Of a DNA stretch of 64,000 bases, positions 24,805-33,040 are shown piece after piece (positions within the stretch are counted from its first letter, which is position 1; each line of letters opens with the position of its first letter). A program made the translations under genes and the position numbers. Source of the DNA: S139-23 sp047639315 (GTDB lineage Bacteria; Planctomycetota; GCA-002687715; DRQF01); the NCBI GenBank assembly GCA_047639315.1, contig JBLINQ010000004.1, positions 15,563-79,562 on the forward strand, written 5' to 3'. The notes under the pieces are model-generated. The model saw nothing but the letters and a program-made list of their open reading frames with translations. It was not told the DNA's origin and did not search any database.

Positions 24805-25431
24805 ATGATTAAACAGCAAAGACTTAAGATCGAGGCGCCCCTGCCAGAGCCTGAAGAATCAGACGAAGTTCTGATGGTTCGGGTAGCGGAGGGTGATGTC
24901 GAGTCTTACGAAAAGCTCTATCACCGCTACAAAAACCGAATTCTGACATTCATTCACCGCTATGTCGGTGACCGGGATTGGGCCGAAGATCTGACCCACG
25001 AGACTTTTCTCAAGCTCTACAAGAATCCCCAGGCGTTCGATCCTCGGAATCGCTTTGTCACTTGGCTTTTTACTGTCGCCCGGAATCTCTCTATCGATTT
25101 CCTGAGACGAAGAAGGCCGACGAGCGGGCTCACTGTTTCAGATGGCGACGATCAGACCTTCACCCTCGAATTACCCGATTCCACCCATCAAAGTCCGCAG
25201 GATGCGGCACTCATCAAGGAATTGGAAGAGAACATCCAAGGGACTCTTAACTCGCTCAGCGACAAGCTGAGAGAAGTTTTCATTCTCTGCGCGATTCAGG
25301 GACTTTCCTATGAGGAAGTCGCTAACATCGTGGGGTGTCCAGCGAAGACGGTAAGCTCCCGGTTATCTCGGGCTCGCAAGCGCTTTTTGAAGAGCTTTCA
25401 CCCTTACTTGTCTGGGAAGAAACAATCATGA
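24805..25431 (+). CDS. ECF-type RNA polymerase sigma factor
   Basis: The protein has 208 residues. Region 2 is visible as YEKLYHRYKNRILTFIHRYVGDRDWAEDLTHETFLKLYKN and then FVTWLFTVARNLSIDFLRRRRP. Region 4 is TLNSLSDKLREVFILCAIQGLSYEEVANIVGCPAKTVSSRLSRARKRF. No other sigma regions are present, so it is a sigma-70 family ECF factor. It directs RNA polymerase to a regulon probably controlled by the overlapping anti-sigma gene. Stop and start overlap as ATGA, so the two proteins are made in fixed proportion. The upstream 24666-24804 shows no clear promoter. Confidence 0.92.
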   Translation: MIKQQRLKIEAPLPEPEESDEVLMVRVAEGDVESYEKLYHRYKNRILTFIHRYVGDRDWAEDLTHETFLKLYKNPQAFDPRNRFVTWLFTVARNLSIDFLRRRRPTSGLTVSDGDDQTFTLELPDSTHQSPQDAALIKELEENIQGTLNSLSDKLREVFILCAIQGLSYEEVANIVGCPAKTVSSRLSRARKRFLKSFHPYLSGKKQS

Positions 25432-26657
25432 ACAAACCTCAATGTGCAAACATCCAACCCTTGTTCAGCCCAGCTCTTGACAGTTGCCTTGAGCCAGCCG
25501 AACTCATGATGTTTGAGACCCATTTGCGTGGTTGTGATTCTTGCCATCAAGATTACGAGCGCTACGCTCGACTCTTTGCGGCCGTGGCTTCCCTGTCCGG
25601 AAGTACCATGCAAGGTCCAGTGCCTTACCCTCAAACCGTCAAAGCATTTCGTGGTTCGGATTCATCAAGCCTTCCTTGGTGGGGACGCTTTGGAACAACT
25701 GCGGCAGCAGCCGTCCTTCTCGCCATTGTCGGATTCGGCGCCTTCCAAGCTGGTCGTCAGGATGACGAAGGGCAAAGTCCAGATGGGGAAGAGGTCGCCG
25801 AGGTCGAGTTCGTCCAGCCTTCGGAGCTGGTAGCCAAAGAGCTCAAGGGGTGGCACCACGATATTGAAGCGCTTCCTGTTCTCTTGGAAGCAGCGTCTCG
25901 CTATCCAGGAAAAACAGCTCAGCGAGCCTTGACCTCACTCATTGTTCGCGAAGAAGCAAGAAGCCGTCAGTTTCTGGCTTTGGACCGAACCAGCTTGGGC
26001 TCCTTAGAGCGTCCGACGAAACGAATCGCGAATGATCTCATTCTCTGCCTGAGCGAAGTGGTCAACCAAAGTCGCAGCGATGACAAACCGGCTCAGTTTA
26101 TTCACTACGCCAGGAACCGGTTCCAGAATGCAACGATTGTTGATCGGCGTAACCAGTTGGGCCATATGGTTCGGGGTTTTGCCGAGAGTGAACAGGAGCA
26201 CGCGTCCTGGCAGTCGTTAGATCCAGTTGCCCAAGAGCTTGGTTTGGCGGTTCGCTGGTTTGTCAAAGGCAAGCCACAGCAAAGCCGAATTCACTTGAAC
26301 CATCTCAAGCCGCGCTTGTTGAATAAGTCGTCGACTCAGCTCTACGGTCTAATCGGCGAGTTGGAACGAGTTTTCATCGTGCGCCCTGATCGTAGCAACG
26401 GTGTCTTCTCGCTGACTCTCGACTCCGACAAGAATGGCTCATGGGCCACGAAACAAGGATTCACCTTGGATACTCATGGGGCAAGAGGGCAGATTCGTTT
26501 CTCGATCACGACCAATGGGGCGAACCAACCCGGGAACGTCTTTGAGATTCACAAAATGGATCAACGACGCATGCCGAAGATGAAGGCACTTGGTCCGAAA
26601 AGGTTGCACCTCAAGAGGGCTCCTGCTCCTCGAAAGCCAAAGCGAGTTGTTCTCTAA
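25428..26657 (+). CDS. Membrane anti-sigma factor with zinc-finger (zf-HC2-like) domain
   Basis: Starting at the ATG overlapping the sigma stop codon, the protein has 409 residues. The N-terminus has the anti-sigma zinc-finger pattern: C...FETHLRGCDSCHQDYERY, i.e. H-x3-C-x2-C. One transmembrane helix lies near residues 82-104 (TTAAAAVLLAIVGFGAFQAG). The large C-terminal part, about 300 residues, should be periplasmic, with a helical region and a beta-rich end, and may sense a signal. It is likely to hold the ECF factor inactive and release it on stress. A terminator follows at 26712. Confidence 0.85.
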   Translation: MNKPQCANIQPLFSPALDSCLEPAELMMFETHLRGCDSCHQDYERYARLFAAVASLSGSTMQGPVPYPQTVKAFRGSDSSSLPWWGRFGTTAAAAVLLAIVGFGAFQAGRQDDEGQSPDGEEVAEVEFVQPSELVAKELKGWHHDIEALPVLLEAASRYPGKTAQRALTSLIVREEARSRQFLALDRTSLGSLERPTKRIANDLILCLSEVVNQSRSDDKPAQFIHYARNRFQNATIVDRRNQLGHMVRGFAESEQEHASWQSLDPVAQELGLAVRWFVKGKPQQSRIHLNHLKPRLLNKSSTQLYGLIGELERVFIVRPDRSNGVFSLTLDSDKNGSWATKQGFTLDTHGARGQIRFSITTNGANQPGNVFEIHKMDQRRMPKMKALGPKRLHLKRAPAPRKPKRVVL

Positions 26658-26711
26658 GGCCAAGACATGAAGTCCTTTGTGGGCCTTCGCCCAATTGAAT
26701 TCAATCACGAG

Positions 26712-26742
26712 AGTCGGCGCCTAAAGGCGCCGACTTTTTTTT
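26712..26742 (+). terminator. Rho-independent terminator
   Basis: AGTCGGCGCC pairs perfectly with GGCGCCGACT (10 bp) around the tetraloop TAAA, followed by seven further T. It ends the sigma/anti-sigma transcript. Confidence 0.95.
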
Positions 26743-26796
26743 GTTGAACGAATGTGGAGGACAGACGTCCTATGGATGGAGCAACGGAGATAGCCC

Positions 26797-29175
26797 ATGT
26801 CATACAAAAAAACAGCATTCACCTTTCTTGTCCTCATCATCTCAACTTTGAGTTTTGCTCAGGGCATAACCGGTCTACAACGACGTCCAGCGCCTGACCT
26901 ACGGCATCCCCATGGTAGGCGCCCCCACATTCGTTCTGTCCAGGTTCAAAGCCACCATGTCAACGTCGCGATTCAGTCTGGCGTGGCCGTCACCAAGGTG
27001 ACTCAGGTCTTCCACAATCCCAACGGGTTCATGTTGGAAGGCTCCTATCTCTTTCCCGTCCCCGACCGAGCGTCCATCACTGAATTCACCATGGTGATGA
27101 ACGGCAAGGAAATCCGTGGGGAGGTTCTTGAGAAGGACAAGGCGAGGCGAATCTACGAAGGGATCGTGAGATCCATGCGCGACCCGGCACTCTTGGAGTA
27201 TGTCGGTCGCGATCTATTCAAAGCCAGTGTGTTCCCCATTCCAGCAAGAGGGGAAGTGAAAGTCTCATTGACCTACGTTCAAGAGCTTCAAAAAGAAGGT
27301 GGTGTTGTTGAATACCGCTATCCCCTTAAGACGCAGGCGTTCAGCAAAGAGGCTGTTGGTGACATCGCAGTCAGCGTCACCATTGACGACCAAGCTCCGA
27401 TCAAGAGCGTTTTCTCTTCCTCTCATCAACTTGCCAAGTCGCGTCGCAACGAAAATTCTGTGGCAGTCTCGTTTGAAGGCAAGAAGGTCTTGGCGTCTCA
27501 TGATTTTCATCTGTTCTATACCTTGAGCAAGAGCGACGTTGGCCTGCATTTGCTGAGCGAGAACACCGCAGCGAATGGTGGGTTTTTCATGATGAAGTTG
27601 ACACCAAAGATCGATTTCAAGCCGGAGGAAGTGGTGGCTCGCGAGATCATCTTCGTCGTGGACACTTCCGGTTCGATGAATGACGACGACAAAATCGAAC
27701 AAGCAAAGAGTGCTCTGGTTTATGGCTTAAGAACTCTAAGGCCAACAGATCGATTCAATATCGTGACCTTCTCTACCGAAGCTCGCACTTGGGCCAGCAA
27801 GATGGTTGATGCCGAGAAGACGGCGGTCGCCGAAGCCATCACGTGGGTCAAGAAAATCAAAGCAACTGGCGGAACAAACATCGACGAAGCGCTGACGACG
27901 GCACTTTCGAGTTTGACCCAAGGTGATCGCTTGCCGATGGTTGTTTTCTTGACCGATGGGAAGCCGACGGTCGGCGAGACGAACGAGAAAACGATCATTG
28001 CCCACGCTGCGAAAGCCAACAAAAGCAAAGCACGGGTTTTCGTTTTTGGGGTCGGCTATGACGTCAACGCACGATTGCTCGATATCATTGCCGAAGATGG
28101 CCATGGCGCTCGTGACTATGTCACAACCAGCGGCAACCTCGAATTGGCCCTCTCTGGCTTCTTCGACAAAGTCGCTTTCCCGGTCCTGACAGACGTGGAG
28201 ATCGTTGTTGAAGGCGTCAAGATCGAGCAGGTCTATCCGAAGAATATAGGCGACCTCTTCAAGGGCAGCGAGTTGACCCTCTTGGGCAAGTACCAAAAGC
28301 CAGGAAACGCTGTCATTCGACTGCGTGGCAAGCTTGGCAAAGGTTCTAAGGAATACACGTTTGAACAGAAGTTCAGCGACAAGAAGACCGGTAAAGACTT
28401 TATCTCTGTGCTCTGGGCCAAGCGGAAAGTCGGCTATCTCTGGGATCAGATTCGCCTGAAGGGCGAGAACAAGGAATTGAAAGACGAGATCGTCAGGCTT
28501 GGCAAGACCTTCGCCATTGCCACGCCTTATACATCGATTCTTGTTCAAGAAGATGGAGTCGTCGTCACCGACTCGCGTCTTCGTGGCGAGAATTGGGATA
28601 ATCTTGATACGGGTGGTGTCAAGCGCAAGAAGCGCTCGACAATTACTGCTGGCTTGCCCGTGACTAATCCCGGGGCGCCAGGGGGAGGAGGTTCCCTCGG
28701 AGCCGTAGCTGGTGGCAAGACAGGCGGTCGTCGTCCTGGACGTGTTGGCTCCGGTGAGGGACGTACCCCAGCGAATTCCCCAGGACCGGGTGGCGCCTCA
28801 GGTCCTGTCCCAAGAAGACGTCAAGCTGTAGAGAGAAGCTTGAAAGCCAAGGAAATGCGCGAAGAACTCAGCCGATCGAAGCCTCAAGATGCCAGTAAGC
28901 TGAGTCGTATTAGGGTTGAAGGCCGAAGTTTCACCTTGGTCGACAAAGTGTGGCTGGATGACGGCCTCATCAAAGATGAGAAGACCCGCAGTAAGGCAAT
29001 GCACGTTGAGCCTTGGTCGGAGGCCTATTTCGCCCTCATCAAAGCCCATCCGGAGCTCGGCCCCATTATTGCGAAACTGGGTGAGGTGCAATTGAAGGTC
29101 GGCAGCGTGGTCTACTTCATTGGGTCGGAGAAGAAGGAGGCTCCAACTCCGGAGAATTCGATTCCGGTAAAGTAG
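26797..29175 (+). CDS. Exported VIT-vWA domain protein
   Basis: The protein has 792 residues, with a signal peptide ending LSFAQG. Residues ~45-170 form a VIT (vault/inter-alpha-trypsin) domain, with GSYLFPVPDRASITEF, LEKDKARRIYE and VFPIPARGEVKVSLTY. A von Willebrand A domain starts at about 285 with the MIDAS motif DTSGS (D289, S291, S293), and the later TGGTNIDEAL and FLTDGKPTVGE complete the metal site. A Gly/Pro/Arg-rich linker lies at ~620-680, followed by a C-terminal beta domain (VEGRSFTLVDKVWLDDGL). Such proteins mediate metal-dependent protein binding in the periplasm. GGAG lies 8 bases before the start. It overlaps the convergent gene at 29117 by 59 bases. Confidence 0.9.
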   Translation: MSYKKTAFTFLVLIISTLSFAQGITGLQRRPAPDLRHPHGRRPHIRSVQVQSHHVNVAIQSGVAVTKVTQVFHNPNGFMLEGSYLFPVPDRASITEFTMVMNGKEIRGEVLEKDKARRIYEGIVRSMRDPALLEYVGRDLFKASVFPIPARGEVKVSLTYVQELQKEGGVVEYRYPLKTQAFSKEAVGDIAVSVTIDDQAPIKSVFSSSHQLAKSRRNENSVAVSFEGKKVLASHDFHLFYTLSKSDVGLHLLSENTAANGGFFMMKLTPKIDFKPEEVVAREIIFVVDTSGSMNDDDKIEQAKSALVYGLRTLRPTDRFNIVTFSTEARTWASKMVDAEKTAVAEAITWVKKIKATGGTNIDEALTTALSSLTQGDRLPMVVFLTDGKPTVGETNEKTIIAHAAKANKSKARVFVFGVGYDVNARLLDIIAEDGHGARDYVTTSGNLELALSGFFDKVAFPVLTDVEIVVEGVKIEQVYPKNIGDLFKGSELTLLGKYQKPGNAVIRLRGKLGKGSKEYTFEQKFSDKKTGKDFISVLWAKRKVGYLWDQIRLKGENKELKDEIVRLGKTFAIATPYTSILVQEDGVVVTDSRLRGENWDNLDTGGVKRKKRSTITAGLPVTNPGAPGGGGSLGAVAGGKTGGRRPGRVGSGEGRTPANSPGPGGASGPVPRRRQAVERSLKAKEMREELSRSKPQDASKLSRIRVEGRSFTLVDKVWLDDGLIKDEKTRSKAMHVEPWSEAYFALIKAHPELGPIIAKLGEVQLKVGSVVYFIGSEKKEAPTPENSIPVK

Positions 29176-29554
29176 CCCCCGAGTCTTTCTCCGGGTCTTC
29201 CACTGCTAATTCCGCCGACGCCTTTTGGGGTGTCGGCGTTTTTTTTGCCTGCAGGGCTTCCGCTTCCAGGCGGAGTCGAAGACGTTCAGAGAACTCGAGG
29301 TCGTTCTGCTGGGGCAGGCGATTATAGGAGCGAGCGGCCCGAGAAACGTAGTAGATGAGTAAGGCCAAAGGCAGCCAAATAGCGAGGTGACCGACCCAAC
29401 CCCGGCCCGCGCTGGTAGTCATCATTTTGAGGATCGCTCCTGCGCCAACGCAAAAGACAAAGAAGACAACCACAATAACGACGGTTCCTGTGCCACTGCG
29501 ATTTTCATAGAAAACTCGTAAGTCCTTTGTTTTATTTTCTTTATGTTCTTTCAT
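29117..29554 (-). CDS. Small two-TM membrane protein, unknown function
   Basis: A 145-residue protein on the minus strand. It has two probable transmembrane helices (VVIVVVFFVFCVGAGAIL and LAIWLPLALLIYYVS), then a short RLRLRLEAEAL helix and a Pro/Ser/Glu-rich C-terminal tail. No family is recognised. It converges on the VIT-vWA gene and overlaps its end by 59 bases. The terminator of that gene (29213-29246) lies inside this reading frame. The ribosome binding site is weak. The hydrophobic pattern argues for a real gene. Confidence 0.6.
   Translation of the reverse strand: MKEHKENKTKDLRVFYENRSGTGTVVIVVVFFVFCVGAGAILKMMTTSAGRGWVGHLAIWLPLALLIYYVSRAARSYNRLPQQNDLEFSERLRLRLEAEALQAKKTPTPQKASAELAVEDPEKDSGATLPESNSPELEPPSSPTQ
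29213..29246 (+). terminator. Rho-independent terminator of the VIT-vWA gene, inside the antisense gene
   Basis: CGCCGACGCC (29213-29222) pairs with GGGGTGTCGGCG (29227-29238), including a G-T pair, and a run of eight T follows (29239-29246). It stops plus-strand transcription shortly after the VIT-vWA stop codon at 29175. Confidence 0.85.
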
Positions 29555-29676
29555 TCGACTCAGAATTTGACGCGTGATGCGCCTTTTTTCCGTCCTTCCC
29601 GCTGCCTACAATACGGTGCGTTCGTTGACTGGCATTATGCCACGAAAGCACTCAAATCGAAGGAACACTCCATCTC

Positions 29677-31338
29677 ATGAATCTGACGATGATTCCTCAG
29701 AAATTTGCTGCGACTACTTTAGTCATTTTGGCGGGATTCTTGGTTCTTTTGCCGACTCTTTCGGCCCAAACCGATGACTCACCCACCGCATGCGTCGGCG
29801 CCGATATGGACGACCTGCGGGCAGCGATGAAGGCAGATCCTTCCAACATCGGAATTCGCATGCGCGTCGTCCGCTTGATTCTGGAAGAAATGCCTCAAAC
29901 TGACAACCGTCGCCGTCGCAAGGCGATGCTTGAAGAGCTTGAGGCTCAACTCGCGGAGATCAAGAAACTCGGTCCCGAGTTCACTTATGTCTACCGGGTG
30001 CTGGCTCGCCAACACGAACGGAAGAAGGAATTCGAGAAGGTCGTCGAGGTTCTCGAGGACTACAGCAAGATCGCCGACCTCGACTACGACATGCGCAACA
30101 CCAAAGTGCGGGCGTTGTTGAGAATGGGAGACAGCAAGGAAAACCCTCTTCCCGAGAAGACCCAGGAAGCCGCTGACTACGTGGCAAATTGGTTTTCTTC
30201 AGGTACGGCTCCGGTCTTTGCCGAGACCTTGGCAGCCACTCAGACGTGGATGATTGACCCAGGCTTCCGCAAGGCACTCATTGGCTGCTATGCCAAGATG
30301 TACAAGGCGACACCGAAGAACATCAACCTGATCATTAGCTACGCCAGTGCCCTCTATGTTGCAGGGCGCTACGAGTCGGCATGGAAAGTCATGCGGGATG
30401 CCGAGAAGATTGGTCTTTGTGACGATGTCATGGGTGGCCGGCATCCTCTGATCCTCTTCTTGGAATGGCGTTGCCCCGAGGACCAAGATACTGCTGCCTT
30501 CGGCGGTCTTGATCTCGATGAGCTCCGTACAAGATCCACAGCCGATGCTGGCGATCTGTCTTTGACTTACCGACTGGCTGTGCGCCTCAAGGCGAAAGCC
30601 TACACCGGGGAGCGTATCGTCTCTAATATGAAAAAGGGCATCGCTGACCTGGAAACGGAACTTGATGACGCGATAGGCGCAGATAGTGCCAAGCGCAAAG
30701 AAGCGATTCGCACCAAGATCAGCCGTATCAAGGAGTCAGTGACTAAGATCACAGGTCAAGTCGCCGAATCCTACAAAGAAGCATTGCCGTTGGCGTTGAA
30801 AGTGCGGGAGTCTAACGGACAGATTGACTCGGTTGCTTTGTTGCTCGCCGACATCAACAACAAGCTTGGCGACATGGACAGTTCGATTCGCTATATCAAA
30901 GAGAGCATTAAGCGAGTTCCATTCTTTGTACCTTTGCGTGACAAGTTGGCCGGAATCTATGCTGAGAAGAAAGCATGGAAAGAAGCTGCAGAAGCTTTGG
31001 TGGGTTCTTGCCGCCTCGTGCCATGCCAAGCCGAGATTTGGGATGACGAAGACGATACGAAGCTCCCAGTCGTCTCATCAGGCCGTGAGAAACTGATCGT
31101 TGCCATGGCGCAAGACCCGAAGGCTCGTGGCGAATTGACCAAGGCTTTTGAAGCCGCAGTCGCTAAGGATCCTCGCAACCCGAATCTTCAGTGCTTCACA
31201 TCGATGGCTTATTTCTTCGCTGGAAACAAATCGAAGGCGGCGGAATGGATGCGCAAAGCGGAGTCGCTTGGAGTTTGTGGGCGAGCCGGAAGCGAGCACA
31301 CGCTGGCCACGTTCATCTACACGCGCGAGAACTGGTAA
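29677..31338 (+). CDS. Exported TPR-rich protein
   Basis: The protein has 553 residues and a signal peptide ending near LPTLSAQT. The mature part is a string of TPR-like helical repeats, for example TYVYRVLARQHERKKEFEKVVEVLEDYSK and LISYASALYVAGRYESAWKVMRDAEKIG, with a long coiled-coil section (about 300-360) rich in Lys and Glu. Two similar Cys-containing repeats (KIGLCDDVMGGRHP and SLGVCGRAGSEH) recur at the ends of the halves, suggesting an internal duplication. TPR proteins are scaffolds for protein partners; no enzyme motif is seen. Confidence 0.78.
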   Translation: MNLTMIPQKFAATTLVILAGFLVLLPTLSAQTDDSPTACVGADMDDLRAAMKADPSNIGIRMRVVRLILEEMPQTDNRRRRKAMLEELEAQLAEIKKLGPEFTYVYRVLARQHERKKEFEKVVEVLEDYSKIADLDYDMRNTKVRALLRMGDSKENPLPEKTQEAADYVANWFSSGTAPVFAETLAATQTWMIDPGFRKALIGCYAKMYKATPKNINLIISYASALYVAGRYESAWKVMRDAEKIGLCDDVMGGRHPLILFLEWRCPEDQDTAAFGGLDLDELRTRSTADAGDLSLTYRLAVRLKAKAYTGERIVSNMKKGIADLETELDDAIGADSAKRKEAIRTKISRIKESVTKITGQVAESYKEALPLALKVRESNGQIDSVALLLADINNKLGDMDSSIRYIKESIKRVPFFVPLRDKLAGIYAEKKAWKEAAEALVGSCRLVPCQAEIWDDEDDTKLPVVSSGREKLIVAMAQDPKARGELTKAFEAAVAKDPRNPNLQCFTSMAYFFAGNKSKAAEWMRKAESLGVCGRAGSEHTLATFIYTRENW

Positions 31339-31392
31339 GAACCAACATTCTTGTTCGGGTTGGGCTTGCTGATAGAATGGAAAAGTGATGGC

Positions 31393-31430
31393 GGGGCGCC
31401 GATAGCGGCGTTCCCCGATCTCTTTTCCTT
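31393..31430 (+). terminator. Possible weak terminator
   Basis: GGGGCGCCG (31393-31401) pairs with CGGCG plus CCCC (31406-31416) with a 2-nt bulge around an ATAG loop. The following TCTTTTCCTTT is only partly T-rich. It may end the TPR transcript before the DAHP synthase gene. Confidence 0.4.
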
Positions 31431-31476
31431 TCAATCACTTAAGGGACCGTGCCTGTCTCGGTACGCAGATAGCCCC

Positions 31477-32517
31477 ATGATCGTGGCGATAACCAAAAAT
31501 CTGGGTACCGACGTTGCCGACCAGCTCATTGAGGCCGTTGGCACTCAGGGAATGCTGGAGAATGTCGCCCTTCGTGGTGACGGATGCTACGTCGTCAGCT
31601 TCCAGGGCGGAGAAGCTCTGGCCGAATCCCTATCCAAAAATCCTCTCGTCGAGCGCGTTCACAGCATATCTGGCCCATGGGGTCTCGTTGCCCGTGAGTC
31701 GTCTGAGGCCAAAATCGTTCAGGTCGGGCCGGGACTGAGTTTCGGTGGTACTCAACTTCCTGTGATCGCTGGCCCATGCAGCGTTGAAAACGACCAAATC
31801 CTCTCGCAAATCGCTGAGAGCATCAAAAAGTCGGGTGCTACGGGCCTTCGGGGCGGGGCATTCAAGCCTCGAACCTCTCCTTATGCATTTCAGGGTTTAG
31901 GCGATCCTGGCTTAGTGATGTTGGCCAAGGCCAGGCGGGCGTTCGGTTTGCCTGTGGTCACGGAAGTCATGGGCCCTGACGAGGTCGATCGGGTCGCTGA
32001 ACATTCAGACATGCTTCAGATCGGATCCCGCAATATCCAGAATTTCAGGCTCTTAGAAGCCGTCGGACGCACCAATACACCGGTTCTTCTCAAACGCGGC
32101 ATGATGTCGACTCTTGACGAATTCCTTGGCGCGGCTGAATACATTTACATGCGAGGCAATGAGAATATCGTGCTCTGCGAGCGCGGCATTCGCAGCTTTG
32201 AGCCCCGGATGCGGAACACGCTCGATTTAGGGTCTGTGGCCCTCTTGAAGCAGCTGACCCATTTGCCCGTGATTGTCGACCCAAGCCACGGGACGGGGCT
32301 TTCTGAGCTCGTCGGACCCATGGCTCGTGCTGCTGTTGCTGTGGGTGCGGATGGACTGATGATGGAAGTCCATCCTCGGCCTGAATTGGCCAAGTCGGAT
32401 GGCCGTCAAACTCTCGATTTTGTGGAATTTGACGAGCTCATGCAGGAGCTGGAACCCATTGCCAAGGCGATGGGGCGGTGCATTCGGGCGCCGAAGGCTG
32501 CCAGCGCTCAGGCCTAA
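31477..32517 (+). CDS. aroF: 3-deoxy-7-phosphoheptulonate (DAHP) synthase
   Basis: With the ATG at 31477 the protein has 346 residues, the usual length of the type I-beta enzyme. An N-terminal ferredoxin-like regulatory domain (about residues 1-75) precedes the barrel. Motifs include PVIAGPCSVEN, LRGGAFKPRTSPYAFQGLG, LLKRGM, NENIVLCERGIRSFE and VIVDPSHGTG. The enzyme condenses phosphoenolpyruvate and erythrose 4-phosphate, the first step of the shikimate pathway to aromatic amino acids, in the cytoplasm. The N-terminal domain is known in related enzymes for feedback control by aromatic compounds. The gene is alone and ends at a terminator (32543-32571). Upstream in-frame codons add residues that do not fit the family. 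Confidence 0.94.
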   Translation: MIVAITKNLGTDVADQLIEAVGTQGMLENVALRGDGCYVVSFQGGEALAESLSKNPLVERVHSISGPWGLVARESSEAKIVQVGPGLSFGGTQLPVIAGPCSVENDQILSQIAESIKKSGATGLRGGAFKPRTSPYAFQGLGDPGLVMLAKARRAFGLPVVTEVMGPDEVDRVAEHSDMLQIGSRNIQNFRLLEAVGRTNTPVLLKRGMMSTLDEFLGAAEYIYMRGNENIVLCERGIRSFEPRMRNTLDLGSVALLKQLTHLPVIVDPSHGTGLSELVGPMARAAVAVGADGLMMEVHPRPELAKSDGRQTLDFVEFDELMQELEPIAKAMGRCIRAPKAASAQA

Positions 32518-32542
32518 ATCTCGCGAAAATTCAGAGCAAAAA

Positions 32543-32571
32543 AAAACCCGGTCACATGGACCGGGTTTTTT
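32543..32571 (+). terminator. Rho-independent terminator of DAHP synthase gene
   Basis: CCCGGTC pairs with GACCGGG around ACATG, extended by an A run and a matching T run to 32571. It is symmetric enough to work on both strands and lies between the DAHP synthase gene and the convergent tRNA-Met. Confidence 0.92.
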
Positions 32572-32574
32572 CAG

Positions 32575-32649
32575 TAGCGGCGACTGGACTTGAACCAGTG
32601 ACCTGAGGCTTATGAATCCTCCGCTCTAACCGGGCTGAGCTACGCCGCC
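32575..32649 (-). tRNA. tRNA-Met (anticodon CAU, elongator-type)
   Basis: A 75-nt cloverleaf on the minus strand. The acceptor stem GGCGGCG pairs with CGCCGCT (G-T at 1-72). The D arm has GCTCAGCCCGGTTAGAGC. The anticodon loop TTCATAA gives CAT, with an A-G mismatch at the foot of the anticodon stem. The T arm is CTGGTTCAAGTCCAG. CCA is not encoded. A CAU tRNA could also be the lysidine-modified Ile tRNA, which sequence alone cannot fully separate. Confidence 0.9.
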
Positions 32650-32781
32650 TAATGTCATTCCCGCGAAGAAGCCGCCTTCTTTTCAGGAGATGCAAGATAT
32701 TTCCGCGAGCGGCCATCTTCAACCCGAAATCGACAGTTCTTGGCTTTCCACAAATTCCGGACGCCTTACTGCGAAACCGGG

Positions 32782-32944
32782 GGTATCTTTGAGGGCCTGA
32801 AAAACTTGGATACCAAACTGCGGCTGTGGCCTGTTCCCGCCTTGTGCGGGTATACAACCCACCTCTTCCAACTACGCCTGAAACTGGTCGTAGCCGTCTT
32901 GGTAGGACGGACCAACAACCTCCCGTTGGTCCGTCTTTTTTTTT
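32782..32944 (+). ncRNA. Candidate structured non-coding RNA with own terminator
   Basis: There is no protein gene on the plus strand here, yet the stretch is full of complementary pairs and ends in a strong terminator. Helices include GGTATC (32782-32787) with GATACC (32809-32814), GTGG plus CCCGC (32826-32840) with GCGGG and CCAC (32846-32862), CTACG with CGTAG (32872-32893), CGGCT (32821-32825) with AGCCG (32892-32896), and ACCAA (32812-32816) with TTGGT (32899-32903). Some helices exclude each other, which suggests two states. Length and layout are compatible with a 6S-like or regulatory RNA, but no known family was recognised. The 5' end and promoter are not defined. The nearest downstream gene is on the other strand. 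Confidence 0.45.
32906..32944 (+). terminator. Rho-independent terminator with no coding gene upstream
   Basis: GACGGACCAAC (32906-32916) pairs perfectly with GTTGGTCCGTC (32925-32935) around 8 nt, followed by nine T. The T tract makes it a plus-strand terminator, though the genes on both sides (tRNA-Met and Lon) run on the minus strand. Confidence 0.92.
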
Positions 32945-33040
32945 ATCTCATGAATCGGGCGCCCTGGGACCCACAACAAAGAAGAACATCTTCTGTTCGC
33001 GGGCTGAAAGCGTCGGTAAGACGGGCTGCCAAGATCCGCC

